Position numbers and translations under genes: made by a program. DNA of 64,000 bases from an uncultured Eubacteriales bacterium (lineage in GTDB: Bacteria; Bacillota; Clostridia; Oscillospirales; Acutalibacteraceae): the NCBI GenBank assembly GCA_948527295.1, contig CAOSWK010000003.1:88479-152478 (forward strand), given 5' to 3'. The notes under the pieces were generated by a model. The model had not been told where the DNA came from, searched no databases, and saw only the letters and a program-made list of their open reading frames with translations. Shown one piece after another: positions 38,210 to 48,200 of this stretch. Every line of letters begins with the position of its first letter. Position 1 is the first letter of the stretch.

Positions 38210-39157
38210 CTAGGCACCCTCCTTCTCGCAAAATACCTTCAAGTCGTCACCATTCGTCGCAAAAATCACCGTGCCAGCCCAGTCCGTGCGATAAACCTTT
38301 ACGTTACTCTTCTCCAATCTGTTCAGAATTTCCTTCTTGGGCAGCCTGTTCTTGTACTCGCCAACCGAAATCACGGCATAAGTCGGCGCAACTTTATTCA
38401 AAAACGCCTGTGAGGTCGAGGTTCGGCTTCCGTGGTGCCCCACCTTCAAAACGTCCGCCTTCAGATCATATCCCGCCGCGATCATATCTCGCTCCGACTC
38501 CTTCTCCGCGTCGCCAGTAAATAGAAAACTCCTGTTTTTGTAGGTGATTTTAACAACGATCGAGTTATTGTTCATGTTATCATACTGGAAGAGTGGCGCC
38601 AAAATCTCAATCTTCATCGGCCCTATGTAAAAAACCTTCCCCGGCTCTGGCGCTTCCGCCCGTATCCCCTTTTTGTCAAGCGCCTTCAGCAAACGCTCAT
38701 AGGACCTAAAAGTCGGAATTATCTCGTCCTTTAAATGAGGCATCATAAAGGCCCTCACGTCAAACTCATTCACAACATAGCCCATGCCGCCCACGTGGTC
38801 GCTGTGCTGATGGCTCAATATCAGCTGATCAATCGTCTTCACCTTCATCTTGCGCAGATACTCGTTCACAACCTTGTAAATGCTCGTCTCGCCCGCGTCA
38901 ATCAGGATATTCTTGCCCTCGCAAGTGATGAAAATGCAGTCCGCCTTGCCAACGTCCAAAACATGCACCGTCATCGGGTAATCGTCCGCCGTGCCCGAAA
39001 ACTCTCCAACCGAGCAGGTTTTAAATATCCCATTCCAAACCGGAATCCCAAAGCCCTCAATTATGGCCACAGCCGCGGCGCCAAGGATAATCGCCAAAGA
39101 AAAAGAAAGAATCATCAACCTTTTTTTCTTTTGAGTCCTCTTAAAATTGTTCTGCAT
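38210..39157 (-). CDS. Membrane-anchored ComEC/Rec2-like metallo-hydrolase
   Basis: The 315-residue protein has one N-terminal transmembrane segment (about 13-34) and an extracellular MBL-fold domain with HVLDVGKADC, LIDAGE, the metal motif LSHQHSDHVGG (His116, His118, Asp120, His121), FTGDAEKESE and LKVGHHGSRTS. This is the nuclease-like C-terminal domain of ComEC without the channel. It could degrade or process extracellular DNA or another phosphodiester. GAGGGGG precedes the ATG. It is paired with the DUF3006 gene. Confidence 0.9.
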   Translation of the reverse strand: MQNNFKRTQKKKRLMILSFSLAIILGAAAVAIIEGFGIPVWNGIFKTCSVGEFSGTADDYPMTVHVLDVGKADCIFITCEGKNILIDAGETSIYKVVNEYLRKMKVKTIDQLILSHQHSDHVGGMGYVVNEFDVRAFMMPHLKDEIIPTFRSYERLLKALDKKGIRAEAPEPGKVFYIGPMKIEILAPLFQYDNMNNNSIVVKITYKNRSFLFTGDAEKESERDMIAAGYDLKADVLKVGHHGSRTSTSQAFLNKVAPTYAVISVGEYKNRLPKKEILNRLEKSNVKVYRTDWAGTVIFATNGDDLKVFCEKEGA

Positions 39158-39189
39158 AAAACGCCCCCTCTAACCGTCTCGTCCAAGGC

Positions 39190-41544
39190 CTACTGCCTGT
39201 TGAGTGTCTCTTTGTTGTCCAGCATCTGATAATTTTTGGCCAAAATTTGTCTGGGCTTAAACCCCTCGTGCGGCCCCACAATGCCCATTCGTTCCATCTC
39301 GTCGATAAGTCGGCCAGCCCTTGCATAACCCAGCCTCAACCGCCGTTGCAGCAAGGATGTCGAAGCCTGGCCCACCTCCATCACGCAGTTTATCGCCTCT
39401 TCCAGCATCGGGTCTTGCTCTTTGTCATCGAACTTCTCCTCCTTAGAAGGCTCCTGCACCGCGTTCTTCTCAATCTCCTCAATCACCGTCTGGTCGTACT
39501 CGTTTTGGCCGTTGTTCTTGATAAAGCTCAGAACGTTCTCGATTTCTTTGTCCGTCAAAAAGCAGCCCTGCACCCGCAGCGGTTTGGAGGCTCCAATTGG
39601 CGAAAACAGCATGTCGCCTCGGCCAAGCAGCTTTTCGGCCCCGCTAGAGTCAAGAATAGTCCTAGAGTCAATCTGTGAAGAAACCGAAAGCGCGATTCTG
39701 CTGGGAATGTTAGCCTTTATAACTCCGGTAATGACATCCACAGAAGGCCTCTGCGTCGCGATAACCAAATGCATCCCGGCAGCACGAGCCATCTGTGCCA
39801 GCCGACATATCGCATCTTCGACTTCGTTTGGCGCCGCCATCATTAAGTCTGCCAGCTCATCGATGATTATTACAATCTGCGGCATTTTCTCAAACTTTTC
39901 TTCTTCGCCCTTCGCAACCCCAGATTTCATCTTATTTTGCACCATTTTGTTGTAAGATGTCAAATCGCGCACGTTGTTTTCGGCAAAAATGTTGTACCTC
40001 TTGAGCATCTCCGTAACCGCCCAGTTGAGCGCCCCGGCGGCCTTGCGCGGGTCCGTGACGACAGGCACCAAAAGATGCGGAATCCCGTTGTATATGCCAA
40101 GCTCAACCACCTTCGGGTCGATCATAAGCAGGCGGACTTCCTCGGGGCTCGCCTTATAGAGCAGGCTTATAATGAACGAATTTATGCACACAGACTTGCC
40201 CGAGCCAGTCGATCCGGCAATCAACAAATGTGGCATCTTAGACAAGTCCGCAAGAGTCACGTTCCCAGCAATGTCGCGCCCCAAAATAACCGTCAGTTTG
40301 CTCCTTGAGCTCGCAAATTCGTCCGAATTAACCAGCTCGCGCATCTTAACAATGTTCACAATCTTATTCGGAATCTCGATCCCCACAGCGGCCTTGCCCG
40401 GGATAGGCGCCTCAATGCGCACCCCCAAAGCCGCCAAATTAAGGGCAATGTCGTCTGCGAGGTTCGTAATCTTGCTGATTTTCACGCCCGCCGCTGGCTG
40501 AAGTTCATACCGGGTAACCGCCGGGCCGCGGCTTATATCCACAATCTTCGTCTGGACCGCAAAGCTATTAAGCGTATCCACCAGCATCTGGCCGTTTGTC
40601 TGCAGCTCATGCCGGATGTCAGCCTGATTTTGCTCTTTTGTTGGCTCCAAAAGCGAAGCCGGCGGGTAATTATATGTACTTTCGTCCGTTTTGTCGGGCG
40701 TCAACTTGACTTCGCTTGCCTCAAACTCCGCAGATTCAACCTTTTTCTTTTTGTTTTTTTCAATAAATGCCTCGGCGGCTTTTTTTGCAGAATCCTCAAA
40801 CACCTTGTCACTATTGCCTTTTGCGAATTTCTGTGCCGCGTTTTCTTTTAACCTCTCAAAAATTGCATTCGATTTTACGGGATGGTCTGGGAATTTTGTG
40901 TGAGTTTCATCGTCATCCTCGTCAGGTTCAGCCTTCAAAAAGCAGCTCTTAAGGCCGTCCGCAACAAAAACTACGACCTTCTTCAGCGCGTTGTAAAGCG
41001 TTGCCAGGCTTATCCCCGTCAAAAGCATCGTTGCGACAAAAAGCAGCAGCGAAATGGTTATTCTGGCGCCAACCGCCCCAAAAAGATATATCACCGGTAT
41101 GCCCAAAATTCCGCTAAAAAGCCCGGCTCCAGTGGCTTGTTCGCCTCTTTTATAAAGCTCTAATAAGCTCCGAAAATAACTCGTATCCGCAAGCTGCGGC
41201 ACTTCTTCAAAAATGTACACCGACGTGCACAGCAAAAAGATCACGATCACCGACAGTACGACCTTTGCTCCAGCTCTCTCCTTCGGTTGAGCCATTGCCG
41301 TCGTCCCCGCGATGTAAAGCAGCACCACTGGCCAAAATATCGCGATTTTACCAAAAAGTCCTAAAATAAAATTATGTAAAAAGAACCAGACATTCTCGCC
41401 CTTTATGAGCACCAAGCACAGCAAAAACACCGCCGTTGCAAAGATTATTATAGACAGCACTCGGTTGTTTAAGCTGGCGGGCTCTTCCTGCCTGACTTTT
41501 GGCCTCGCTGTTTTTTTTGATTTCAAGTCTTTTTTTTCCGTCAA
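39190..41544 (-). CDS. ftsK: DNA translocase FtsK/SpoIIIE
   Basis: This motor pumps DNA through the division or sporulation septum. The protein (about 784 residues) has four N-terminal transmembrane segments, an acidic linker, the alpha-beta motor with Walker [12 protein letters not shown] and Walker [13 protein letters not shown], and a C-terminal gamma winged helix ([24 protein letters not shown]) that reads orientation sequences. I place the start at the TTG at 41544 because GCGAGGGG lies 5-6 nt upstream; the frame is open 36 bases further. In a spore former with one visible copy it may serve both FtsK and SpoIIIE roles. Confidence 0.96.
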   Translation of the reverse strand: MTEKKDLKSKKTARPKVRQEEPASLNNRVLSIIIFATAVFLLCLVLIKGENVWFFLHNFILGLFGKIAIFWPVVLLYIAGTTAMAQPKERAGAKVVLSVIVIFLLCTSVYIFEEVPQLADTSYFRSLLELYKRGEQATGAGLFSGILGIPVIYLFGAVGARITISLLLFVATMLLTGISLATLYNALKKVVVFVADGLKSCFLKAEPDEDDDETHTKFPDHPVKSNAIFERLKENAAQKFAKGNSDKVFEDSAKKAAEAFIEKNKKKKVESAEFEASEVKLTPDKTDESTYNYPPASLLEPTKEQNQADIRHELQTNGQMLVDTLNSFAVQTKIVDISRGPAVTRYELQPAAGVKISKITNLADDIALNLAALGVRIEAPIPGKAAVGIEIPNKIVNIVKMRELVNSDEFASSRSKLTVILGRDIAGNVTLADLSKMPHLLIAGSTGSGKSVCINSFIISLLYKASPEEVRLLMIDPKVVELGIYNGIPHLLVPVVTDPRKAAGALNWAVTEMLKRYNIFAENNVRDLTSYNKMVQNKMKSGVAKGEEEKFEKMPQIVIIIDELADLMMAAPNEVEDAICRLAQMARAAGMHLVIATQRPSVDVITGVIKANIPSRIALSVSSQIDSRTILDSSGAEKLLGRGDMLFSPIGASKPLRVQGCFLTDKEIENVLSFIKNNGQNEYDQTVIEEIEKNAVQEPSKEEKFDDKEQDPMLEEAINCVMEVGQASTSLLQRRLRLGYARAGRLIDEMERMGIVGPHEGFKPRQILAKNYQMLDNKETLNRQ

Positions 41545-41659
41545 AATATCCCCTCGCAGTTTTTTAATAGCCACAGCCAAGAAGCCCAGGGTAGGGACGG
41601 CGGTTAAAGCTTTTCCCTACGGCAACCTCACAAATTTTCCTTATATGCCACGCGGCTTT

Positions 41660-42427
41660 TTAGGCCTTCTTGCTGCCACTATTCGAATTCTTTTCGGCCC
41701 TTTCATTATCTATCATATCATAAAGTCGCGCAAGTGCGTCAGACAAATTTCCAACCTCATCAATAATCCCCTCCGTAACGGCCTCCTTGCCCTCCAAAAT
41801 CGTGCCAATGTCCATGTCAAGCTCGCTAGTGTTCGTCACCAGCTCCAAAAAGCGCTTAGAATCTATCTTTGAGTTGTCCGTAATAAATTTAGTAATCCTG
41901 TTTTGCATCCGTTTAAGATACTCAAAAGCTTGCGAAGTTCCCAAAGTCGTGCCGGTCGTCCGCACCGGATGTATCATCATGGAAGCCGACTTCGCGATAA
42001 TCGTCCTCTTTGCCGAGACAGCCAGCGGAACCCCAATAGAATGCCCGCCTCCAATGACCATCGAAACCGTAGGCTTTTTCATGCCAGCAACCAGCTCCGC
42101 CAGAGAGAGCCCCGCTTCAATGTCACCCCCCACGGTGTTAAGCAGAATGAGCAATCCGTCAATCGAAGGGCTCTCTTCAATAGCGACAAGCTGCGGAATC
42201 ACCCTCTCGTACTTCGTCGTCTTCACCGAATCCTCCGCAAAGTCGTGCCCCTCAATCGTCCCAAAAATCATCAAGCAATAAATGGTATGTCTCCCGTTCG
42301 TCACGACAACGGCGCCAGTTTTGCTAATTTGCTCCATCTGAATTTTGCTGCCAGGGTTTGCCTCACTTATGTTTTCATCCACCGTCCCGTCGGAATTGTT
42401 AGCAGTTAAATCCTTGTTCTTGCTCAT
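41660..42427 (-). CDS. tepA: ClpP-class serine protease, TepA-like
   Basis: The 255-residue protein has a crotonase/ClpP fold with SPSIDGLLILLNTVGGDIEAGL, the nucleophile region MVIGGGHSIGVPLAVSA, MMIHPVRTTGT with the histidine, and LDMDIGTILEGKEAVTEGIIDEVG. Clostridial TepA proteins of this type are found next to ftsK. The start at 42427 is supported by GGAGGTG 9 nt upstream, which excludes the 16 earlier in-frame codons. The N-terminal 40 residues are low-complexity and acidic. Confidence 0.88.
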   Translation of the reverse strand: MSKNKDLTANNSDGTVDENISEANPGSKIQMEQISKTGAVVVTNGRHTIYCLMIFGTIEGHDFAEDSVKTTKYERVIPQLVAIEESPSIDGLLILLNTVGGDIEAGLSLAELVAGMKKPTVSMVIGGGHSIGVPLAVSAKRTIIAKSASMMIHPVRTTGTTLGTSQAFEYLKRMQNRITKFITDNSKIDSKRFLELVTNTSELDMDIGTILEGKEAVTEGIIDEVGNLSDALARLYDMIDNERAEKNSNSGSKKA

Positions 42428-42471
42428 GATATCTTGCACCTCCACAGATATCTTGTGCAAAATCGGCAATA

Positions 42472-43416
42472 TCATACATGTTTTATTCCATTTTTTAAAG
42501 ATAAAACCTCCAAAGCTTTCTCAACAATGTCGCTCGCCCGCAGTTTATAGCACTCCTTCAGGTACGGCATCCTTCCAACCTGGCCAAACTTGTCCTCCAC
42601 GCCAACAGCCCTCAGCGGCACGGGGTATTCTTCCATCAAAACCTCGCAAACAGCCGATTTTAAGCCGCCAATCACATTATGGTTTTCGACCGTCAAAACT
42701 GCGCCAGTCTTCTTTGCAGAAGCGACCACCCCCGCCCGGTCAATGGGCTTTATCGTATGTACATTTATAATCTCAGCGTTTATGCCGCGCGCTTGCAGCT
42801 CCCTCGCCGCAGTCAAAGTCTCGCTCACCATTATTCCAGAACAGAAAATGCTCAAATCCCGGCCATCCTTGATTTTGCACACCTTAAATAGGTCAAAATC
42901 GCAGGTCTCATCAAAAACATCCGGCGCCGACTTGCGAATCATCCGAATATACACCACGCCGTAGTAGTCTGCAATCTGCGGTAGCGCCCTTCTCAGTTGA
43001 GTTCCATCCGTCGGCTCAAAAATCACAATCCCCGGAATGCTCCTCAAAACGCCGATGTCCTCAAAGCTCATGTGCGTCCCGCCGTTAAGCTCCGCGCTAA
43101 TTCCCGGATCCGTGCCGATTATCTTAACATTTTGCCGAGCGTAAGCACACGAAATCGCGATCTGGTCGCAAATGCGTCTGGTTGCAAACGGCGCAAACGT
43201 AGAAACAAACGGGATCATCCCGTAACTGCTCATTCCCGCGGCCACACAAGCCATGTTCTGCTCCGCTATGCCGACGTTTATTGCCCTCTCCGGAAATTTG
43301 CGCTTTAGGCTAAAAAGGCCGTTTGCTCGCATCAAATCCGCATCAAGCAGCACTATGTCTTCATTCTGCGCCATCAGCTTTTCTAATTCCTCCGCCAAAA
43401 CTTGCCGCATCTCCAC
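42472..43416 (-). CDS. tktB: Transketolase, C-terminal subunit
   Basis: The 314-residue protein is the pyrimidine-binding and C-terminal half of a split transketolase: INVGIAEQNMACVAAGMSSYG, FATRRICDQIAISCAYARQNVKIIGTDPG and the C-terminal TVENHNVIGGLKSAVCEVL. With its partner it moves two-carbon units in the pentose phosphate pathway using thiamine diphosphate. The start is GTG overlapping the tktA stop by one base, with GGGGTG upstream. Such split pairs are common in clostridia and archaea. Confidence 0.94.
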   Translation of the reverse strand: MEMRQVLAEELEKLMAQNEDIVLLDADLMRANGLFSLKRKFPERAINVGIAEQNMACVAAGMSSYGMIPFVSTFAPFATRRICDQIAISCAYARQNVKIIGTDPGISAELNGGTHMSFEDIGVLRSIPGIVIFEPTDGTQLRRALPQIADYYGVVYIRMIRKSAPDVFDETCDFDLFKVCKIKDGRDLSIFCSGIMVSETLTAARELQARGINAEIINVHTIKPIDRAGVVASAKKTGAVLTVENHNVIGGLKSAVCEVLMEEYPVPLRAVGVEDKFGQVGRMPYLKECYKLRASDIVEKALEVLSLKNGIKHV

Positions 43417-44228
43417 TACGCTTCACCCCTTAGCTCTGCCAACCCTGCGGCCATCGTCTCCGGCGCTACCTGCATGCTGTGGTTGCTCGTCCCGGCGGCC
43501 TCTGCAAAGGAAACTCCCTTGCCCTTCACAGTGTTCAAGATTATCATCGACGGCTTTTGCGAAGACTTCGCCGACGTTATAGCCGCATCAATGGCCTCGC
43601 AATTGTGACCATCGTCCACAACCAGCACATTCCAGCCAAAAGCGCGCCATTTGTCGTCCAACGGCGCTATGTCGCAAATTTCGCAAACTTCGCCGTCCAG
43701 CTGCAATTTGTTGTAATCCGTAAACGCAATCACGTTGTCGAGCTCATGCTGCGCGGCGAACATCGCGGCCTCCCAAATCTGCCCTTCCTGGCTCTCCCCG
43801 TCGCCAATTATCGTATAAATCGTGGCTCCGTCGTTTCTCATTTTAGAGGCCTTCGCAATCCCCATCGCGCAAGAAAACCCTTGCCCCAGCGAGCCTGTCG
43901 TCATGTCGATTCCCGGAGTCCTATTCATGTCGCAGTGACTTGGCAAATTCGTCCCCGGCTGATTAAGCGTCAGCAGCCAATCCTCACCAAAGTAACCCTT
44001 GCTGCACAAAACAGAATAAACCGCCGGTCCGCTGTGCCCCTTAGACACAATCAGGCGATCTCTGCCCGGCATATTCGGATTTTCCGGGTCAATGTTCATG
44101 TGATTCTCATAAAGCACAACCAAAAGCTCCACAATAGACAGCGAGCCGCCGATGTGCCCGCTGCCAAAAGTCCCAATCGTCTTCAAAACTAAGCGCCGAA
44201 TCTCCGCACACTTGCTCGTCCAGTCCAT
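43416..44228 (-). CDS. tktA: Transketolase, N-terminal subunit
   Basis: The 270-residue protein is the diphosphate-binding half: GHIGGSLSIVELLVVLY, RDRLIVSKGHSGPAVYSVL, GSLGQGFSCAMGIA and the thiamine motif GDGESQEGQIWEAAMFAAQHELDNVIAFTDYNKLQ. The ATG at 44228 is preferred, since the ATG two codons earlier directly abuts the Shine-Dalgarno GGAGG. It forms a two-gene unit with the C-terminal subunit. Confidence 0.94.
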   Translation of the reverse strand: MDWTSKCAEIRRLVLKTIGTFGSGHIGGSLSIVELLVVLYENHMNIDPENPNMPGRDRLIVSKGHSGPAVYSVLCSKGYFGEDWLLTLNQPGTNLPSHCDMNRTPGIDMTTGSLGQGFSCAMGIAKASKMRNDGATIYTIIGDGESQEGQIWEAAMFAAQHELDNVIAFTDYNKLQLDGEVCEICDIAPLDDKWRAFGWNVLVVDDGHNCEAIDAAITSAKSSQKPSMIILNTVKGKGVSFAEAAGTSNHSMQVAPETMAAGLAELRGEA

Positions 44229-44332
44229 AACCATCCTCCAATTTTAAACACGTATATTATACACCGGCCCAAAGATTAAATCAACGCAAACAAAAATTGG
44301 AGGGCGGCTAAGCCTAGTATCCATGCCTGTAG

Positions 44333-45115
44333 TCAGGCTTTGCCTTTTACTTTATCTAGCGCATATTTTTCTAATCGAGAAACTTGCGCCTGGCTGATTC
44401 CTATTTCGGACGCGACTTCCATTTGAGTCTTGCCCACCAAAAAGCGCAGACTCAAGATTTTCTTTTCGCGGTCACTCAATTTTGCAATGGACTCCTTAAA
44501 AACGATCTCGTCCAGCCAGTTGGTGTCCTCATTCTTGCTTCCAACCTGATCCATAACGTAGATGGTGTCGCTGCCCTCAGAAAAAACCGGCTCGTAAAGA
44601 GAAATCGGCTCCACAATGGACTCCAGCGCAATTACTAAAGTCTCTCTTTTTACGTCTAATTTTTTTGCAATTTCATCAACAGAAGGCTCCTGCCCCGACG
44701 TTGCAATGATCTGCTCTTTAACCTGCATGGCTTTGTAGGCAACATCGCGCATTGAGCGGCTTACTCGGATGGAGTTGTTGTCTCGCAGATACCTTCGTAT
44801 TTCGCCGATTATCATTGGCACGCCGTAGGTAGAAAATCGGACGTTAAGGTTAATATCAAAATTGTCAATAGCCTTTATCAGCCCGATGCACCCGACCTGA
44901 AACAAATCATCAAGATTTTCGCCTCTATTTGTAAAGCGCTGTATGACGCTCAGCACTAGCCTTAAGTTGCCGTTTACCAGCTCTTCTCTTGCTTTTTCTC
45001 GTTCTTTTTTTGTGCCGGTTTTCATCACCTTCAAAAGCTCCATCTTTTCCTTCTCCGATAGCACCTTTAGCTTCGCCGTATTCACTCCGCAGAGCTCCAC
45101 CTTGTTGTACTGCAT
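44333..45115 (-). CDS. sigG: RNA polymerase sporulation sigma factor SigG
   Basis: The 260-residue protein is the late forespore sigma factor. It starts with the family signature YNKVELCGVNTAKLKVLSEKE and contains region 2 (LVNGNLRLVLSVIQRF, DDLFQVGCIGLIKAIDNFD, VRFSTYGVPMIIGEIRRYLRDN), the central SIRVSRSMRDVAYKA and a region 4 helix-turn-helix (TQMEVASEIGISQAQVSRLEKYAL). AAGGGAG lies 10 nt before the ATG. Sigma-G usually follows sigE directly; here they are 39 kb apart. Confidence 0.97.
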   Translation of the reverse strand: MQYNKVELCGVNTAKLKVLSEKEKMELLKVMKTGTKKEREKAREELVNGNLRLVLSVIQRFTNRGENLDDLFQVGCIGLIKAIDNFDINLNVRFSTYGVPMIIGEIRRYLRDNNSIRVSRSMRDVAYKAMQVKEQIIATSGQEPSVDEIAKKLDVKRETLVIALESIVEPISLYEPVFSEGSDTIYVMDQVGSKNEDTNWLDEIVFKESIAKLSDREKKILSLRFLVGKTQMEVASEIGISQAQVSRLEKYALDKVKGKA

Positions 45116-45149
45116 TTTATAAAAACTCCCTTCGCGCTTGCCCTTAACT

Positions 45150-45181
45150 TAAGTATTGGCCTTTGCGGCTTTATTAATGCA
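45150..45181 (-). promoter_or_regulatory. Possible sporulation-type promoter of sigG
   Basis: On the minus strand TGCATTA (45175-45181), 16 bases, then CAATACTTA (45150-45158). This is near the sigma-F/sigma-G pattern (GNATA-type -35, CATNNTA-type -10) but not exact. The match could be chance. Confidence 0.3.
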
Positions 45182-45203
45182 GCCCAAGCGCAAAGAAATA
45201 AAA

Positions 45204-45240
45204 ATTGTCACCTTCAAATTAAAAGGTGACAATAAATCCA
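45204..45240 (-). terminator. Terminator of the larger giant gene
   Basis: An 11-bp perfect stem (45204-45214 with 45223-45233; core TTGTCACCTT) with an 8-base loop. On the minus strand it is followed by TTTTTATTT. It starts 32 bases after the stop codon. Confidence 0.9.
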
Positions 45241-45264
45241 TATTAAATTTTAAATTTTTTAGGT

Positions 45265-48200
45265 TTATGATTCATTGATAAGATCGGCGTTAGCATTTGC
45301 AGCCTCTTGTAATATTTGAGATCCAGTTTTACCTTTCTGTGGTACATTATCCTCTACTTTTTCGTTAAACGGTATACCATTAAAACTAAATACCGTTGTT
45401 TCATTCTTTTTCTTATCCTTTTTTTCATTCTTTTTTCTAAGCTCTTTAAGGTTAGTTCTAACAAAGCGTTCTAGTAACGCTAACTGACTGCGGTTCTTAT
45501 TTGGGGCCAGGTGCAAATTTTTTCTGGCTTTCAGAAAATTAACCAAGCCAATTGCTTCCTCGTACGTTAATGGCGGAGCCTCTTGCGCTGCTGCTACATC
45601 TGATCCTGCGTCGTCGTCCAAATCTTCGTCCGGTTGCTCCTTTGGTGCGGCTGATACATTACCCTTATTCTTATTTTTACCTTTGTTTCTATTTTTTCTT
45701 CTCTTTTTAGACTCTGGTTGCTGGACTAGTTTTTCTTCGCCACCTTCGCCAGCTGCAGCTAGTTCTTCTTTTTTCTCAGCGGCTGGTTCAGGTGCTGGGG
45801 CTGGTGCTGGGTGCGGCTGTGCTGCTTCTTCAGCGCCACCGGCTGGGGCTGCGTCTTCTCCGCCATCTTCATCAGCTGGGGCGGCTGCGGCTTCTCTCTT
45901 TTTATCCTTTATAAATTTATTTGCAGCATCTAGTAAAATTACAACTCGCGCTGCAAGGAAGTCTGGCAGTTTGGCCACTTCTCCGCTATCATTTTTTTTC
46001 TGAAGTTCTGCCACAAATGCTTCTAATGTTTCTATATTATCATTATCATCACCATCATCACCTTTATTACGTTTACATGCATCCAAAAACTCTTGGACAT
46101 TTTCGGTAAAAATAGCACATTTTATTGAGTTGCCTTTTTCATAAAAGCTATAAAGTGCTTTTTTTGTATAGTCTATCAACGTCAACGCATCATCTTCTTC
46201 TACAGCATATCCGTTCCAAGTTACTCCGTCCTTAGTAAAATCAAAGTCAGCTTTGAAATCGTCTAATTTTTTTTTGTCTGTCTGCTTCGCTAAACTAAGA
46301 AAATTATTTAACTTAAAATTGTTACGCAAGTGTTCAGCAAAAGCATGGATCTCTTCTGCGTTCAAATTTTTGCTGTCTACAGACTCTCCAAAGTCAAATA
46401 AACTGTTTTCATTCTGATTGTTATTGTCGTCATCTTGGCCGCCATCCTGGTCCACAGAACCGTCTGAGGCGGCTGCTGCTTTTTTCTCTCTATCTTCTAT
46501 AATTTCCTCTGCATCATTTGCAAACTTCTCAATTTTCTCTTTGAGAAATTCTGGTAATTTTCCCGTTTCCCCATTATTAATTTTCTGACGAAGTTCTGCT
46601 ACACATGCTTTTAGCTTTTTTATACCATATTCACTCAAAAAGTCTTGGGCACTTTCGTTCAAAATAGCACATTTTATTGAGTTGCCTTCTTTATATCCCC
46701 AACTAAATAATTTGTTTCCATAGTCTATAAACGTCGTCGCATTTTCTTCACTTAAAGTATGTCCGTACAAAATTACTCCGGCATCATTAATCTCACAATT
46801 TACTCTGATATTACACAGCCTCTTGTATTCTTCTTTTTCTTCATCTAGTTTTCCATCTTCGCCACACATTGCATCAATAAATTTATCTAACTCAACTTTT
46901 CGCAAGCCTTTAGCAAAAACATGGATCTCTTGCGCGTTCAAATTTTCGCTGTCTCCAGCCTCTCCAAAGTCAAGTAAATTGTTTTCATTCTGATTGTTAT
47001 TGCCGTTATCTTGGCCGCCATTCTGGTTGTTATTGCCGTCGCCAGGTTGCGCTGCCGATTTTGCAGACTTTGTTGCACCATAAACAGCAGCACCTACTAT
47101 TCCTGTTACCAAAGCCGCTCCGGTAGCAGTAACACCCGGATGGTCAGAAAAATATTTTTTCACTTCATCCTTCAACGTCGTGTTTGAAGTCCTCGGAACT
47201 GGCGTAGGACCTGGCTGCGGTTTTGGAGCAGTCTTTCTTGAAGTATTAGTGACTTTCTTTACTTTTGTGAAATTTGTGCCTGGAACTTCAAGCTTCTCTC
47301 CAAACTTCATTAAGCCTTCTTCAAATTTATCAGCAGATTTTTTTCCTACATTTACATTAAGTAAAGTAGTATTATTACTATTCTCGACATTATTGTTCTC
47401 AACTGGCACAAAGGAACTTGTAGCGTCATTTTTTGCTTCAGATTTTGAAAATAATCTGTTATACCACTTTGAAAATAATCTGTTATACCACTTTGTAAAA
47501 AAGTTTTCAGATCTAGGCGGATTATAATAGTTCGGTTCAACTTTTAAGTTCATATCTCTCGCAGATCCACCTGTTGAATTAGTAGAATCAATTTTTGTAG
47601 TACCTTTAAAATTTTTGAGTGGCAATTTAGATGTGTCAATCGTTTTTTCTATTGCGCTCTTCACTTCTGCGTTCGGTAATTGGATAGCACCTTCACCGGG
47701 GCCTCGATCAGGGGTAACTTCAAAAGGAGTGTCTAACCCAGGTATTTCCAGGCCTTTTCCTTTATTTGTGTTCTTTTTTTCGGTTGTAGGCACAGTCTGA
47801 TCAAGTATTTTTTGTACCTCTTCTGGGGTCATCGGTGGTAGATCAGATGGAGTTTTTGCAGTTACGTAATCATGATGAGGCGCATCAACTGGAGTGGTGT
47901 TACTAGTTGTACCAAATTCTTCAGATTTGGAAACAGGCTTAGGCAAACTTTTCTTTACCTCTTCTGGGGTCATCGGTGGTAAATCAGATGGAGTTTTTGC
48001 ATTTGCGTCATCATGAGGCGCATCAACTTGAATGCTGCCAGTTGACGTATATTCATTGAAAATTTTTGCTGCATTAGCATCTTCCTTCGGTGTCAAAGTG
48101 CTTTTTGGCGCTTCTGCTTTATTAGAGTTTTTAGCTATTTCACTATCTCTGTTTCCTAACTTAATATAATTTTCCTCACTCCAATTACTAGTTGAATAGC

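Noticed and set aside
44290..44345. AAGCCT/AGGCTT hairpin after sigG
   Set aside because: Short stem overlapping the stop codon with a GC-rich stretch instead of a T run; not a convincing terminator.
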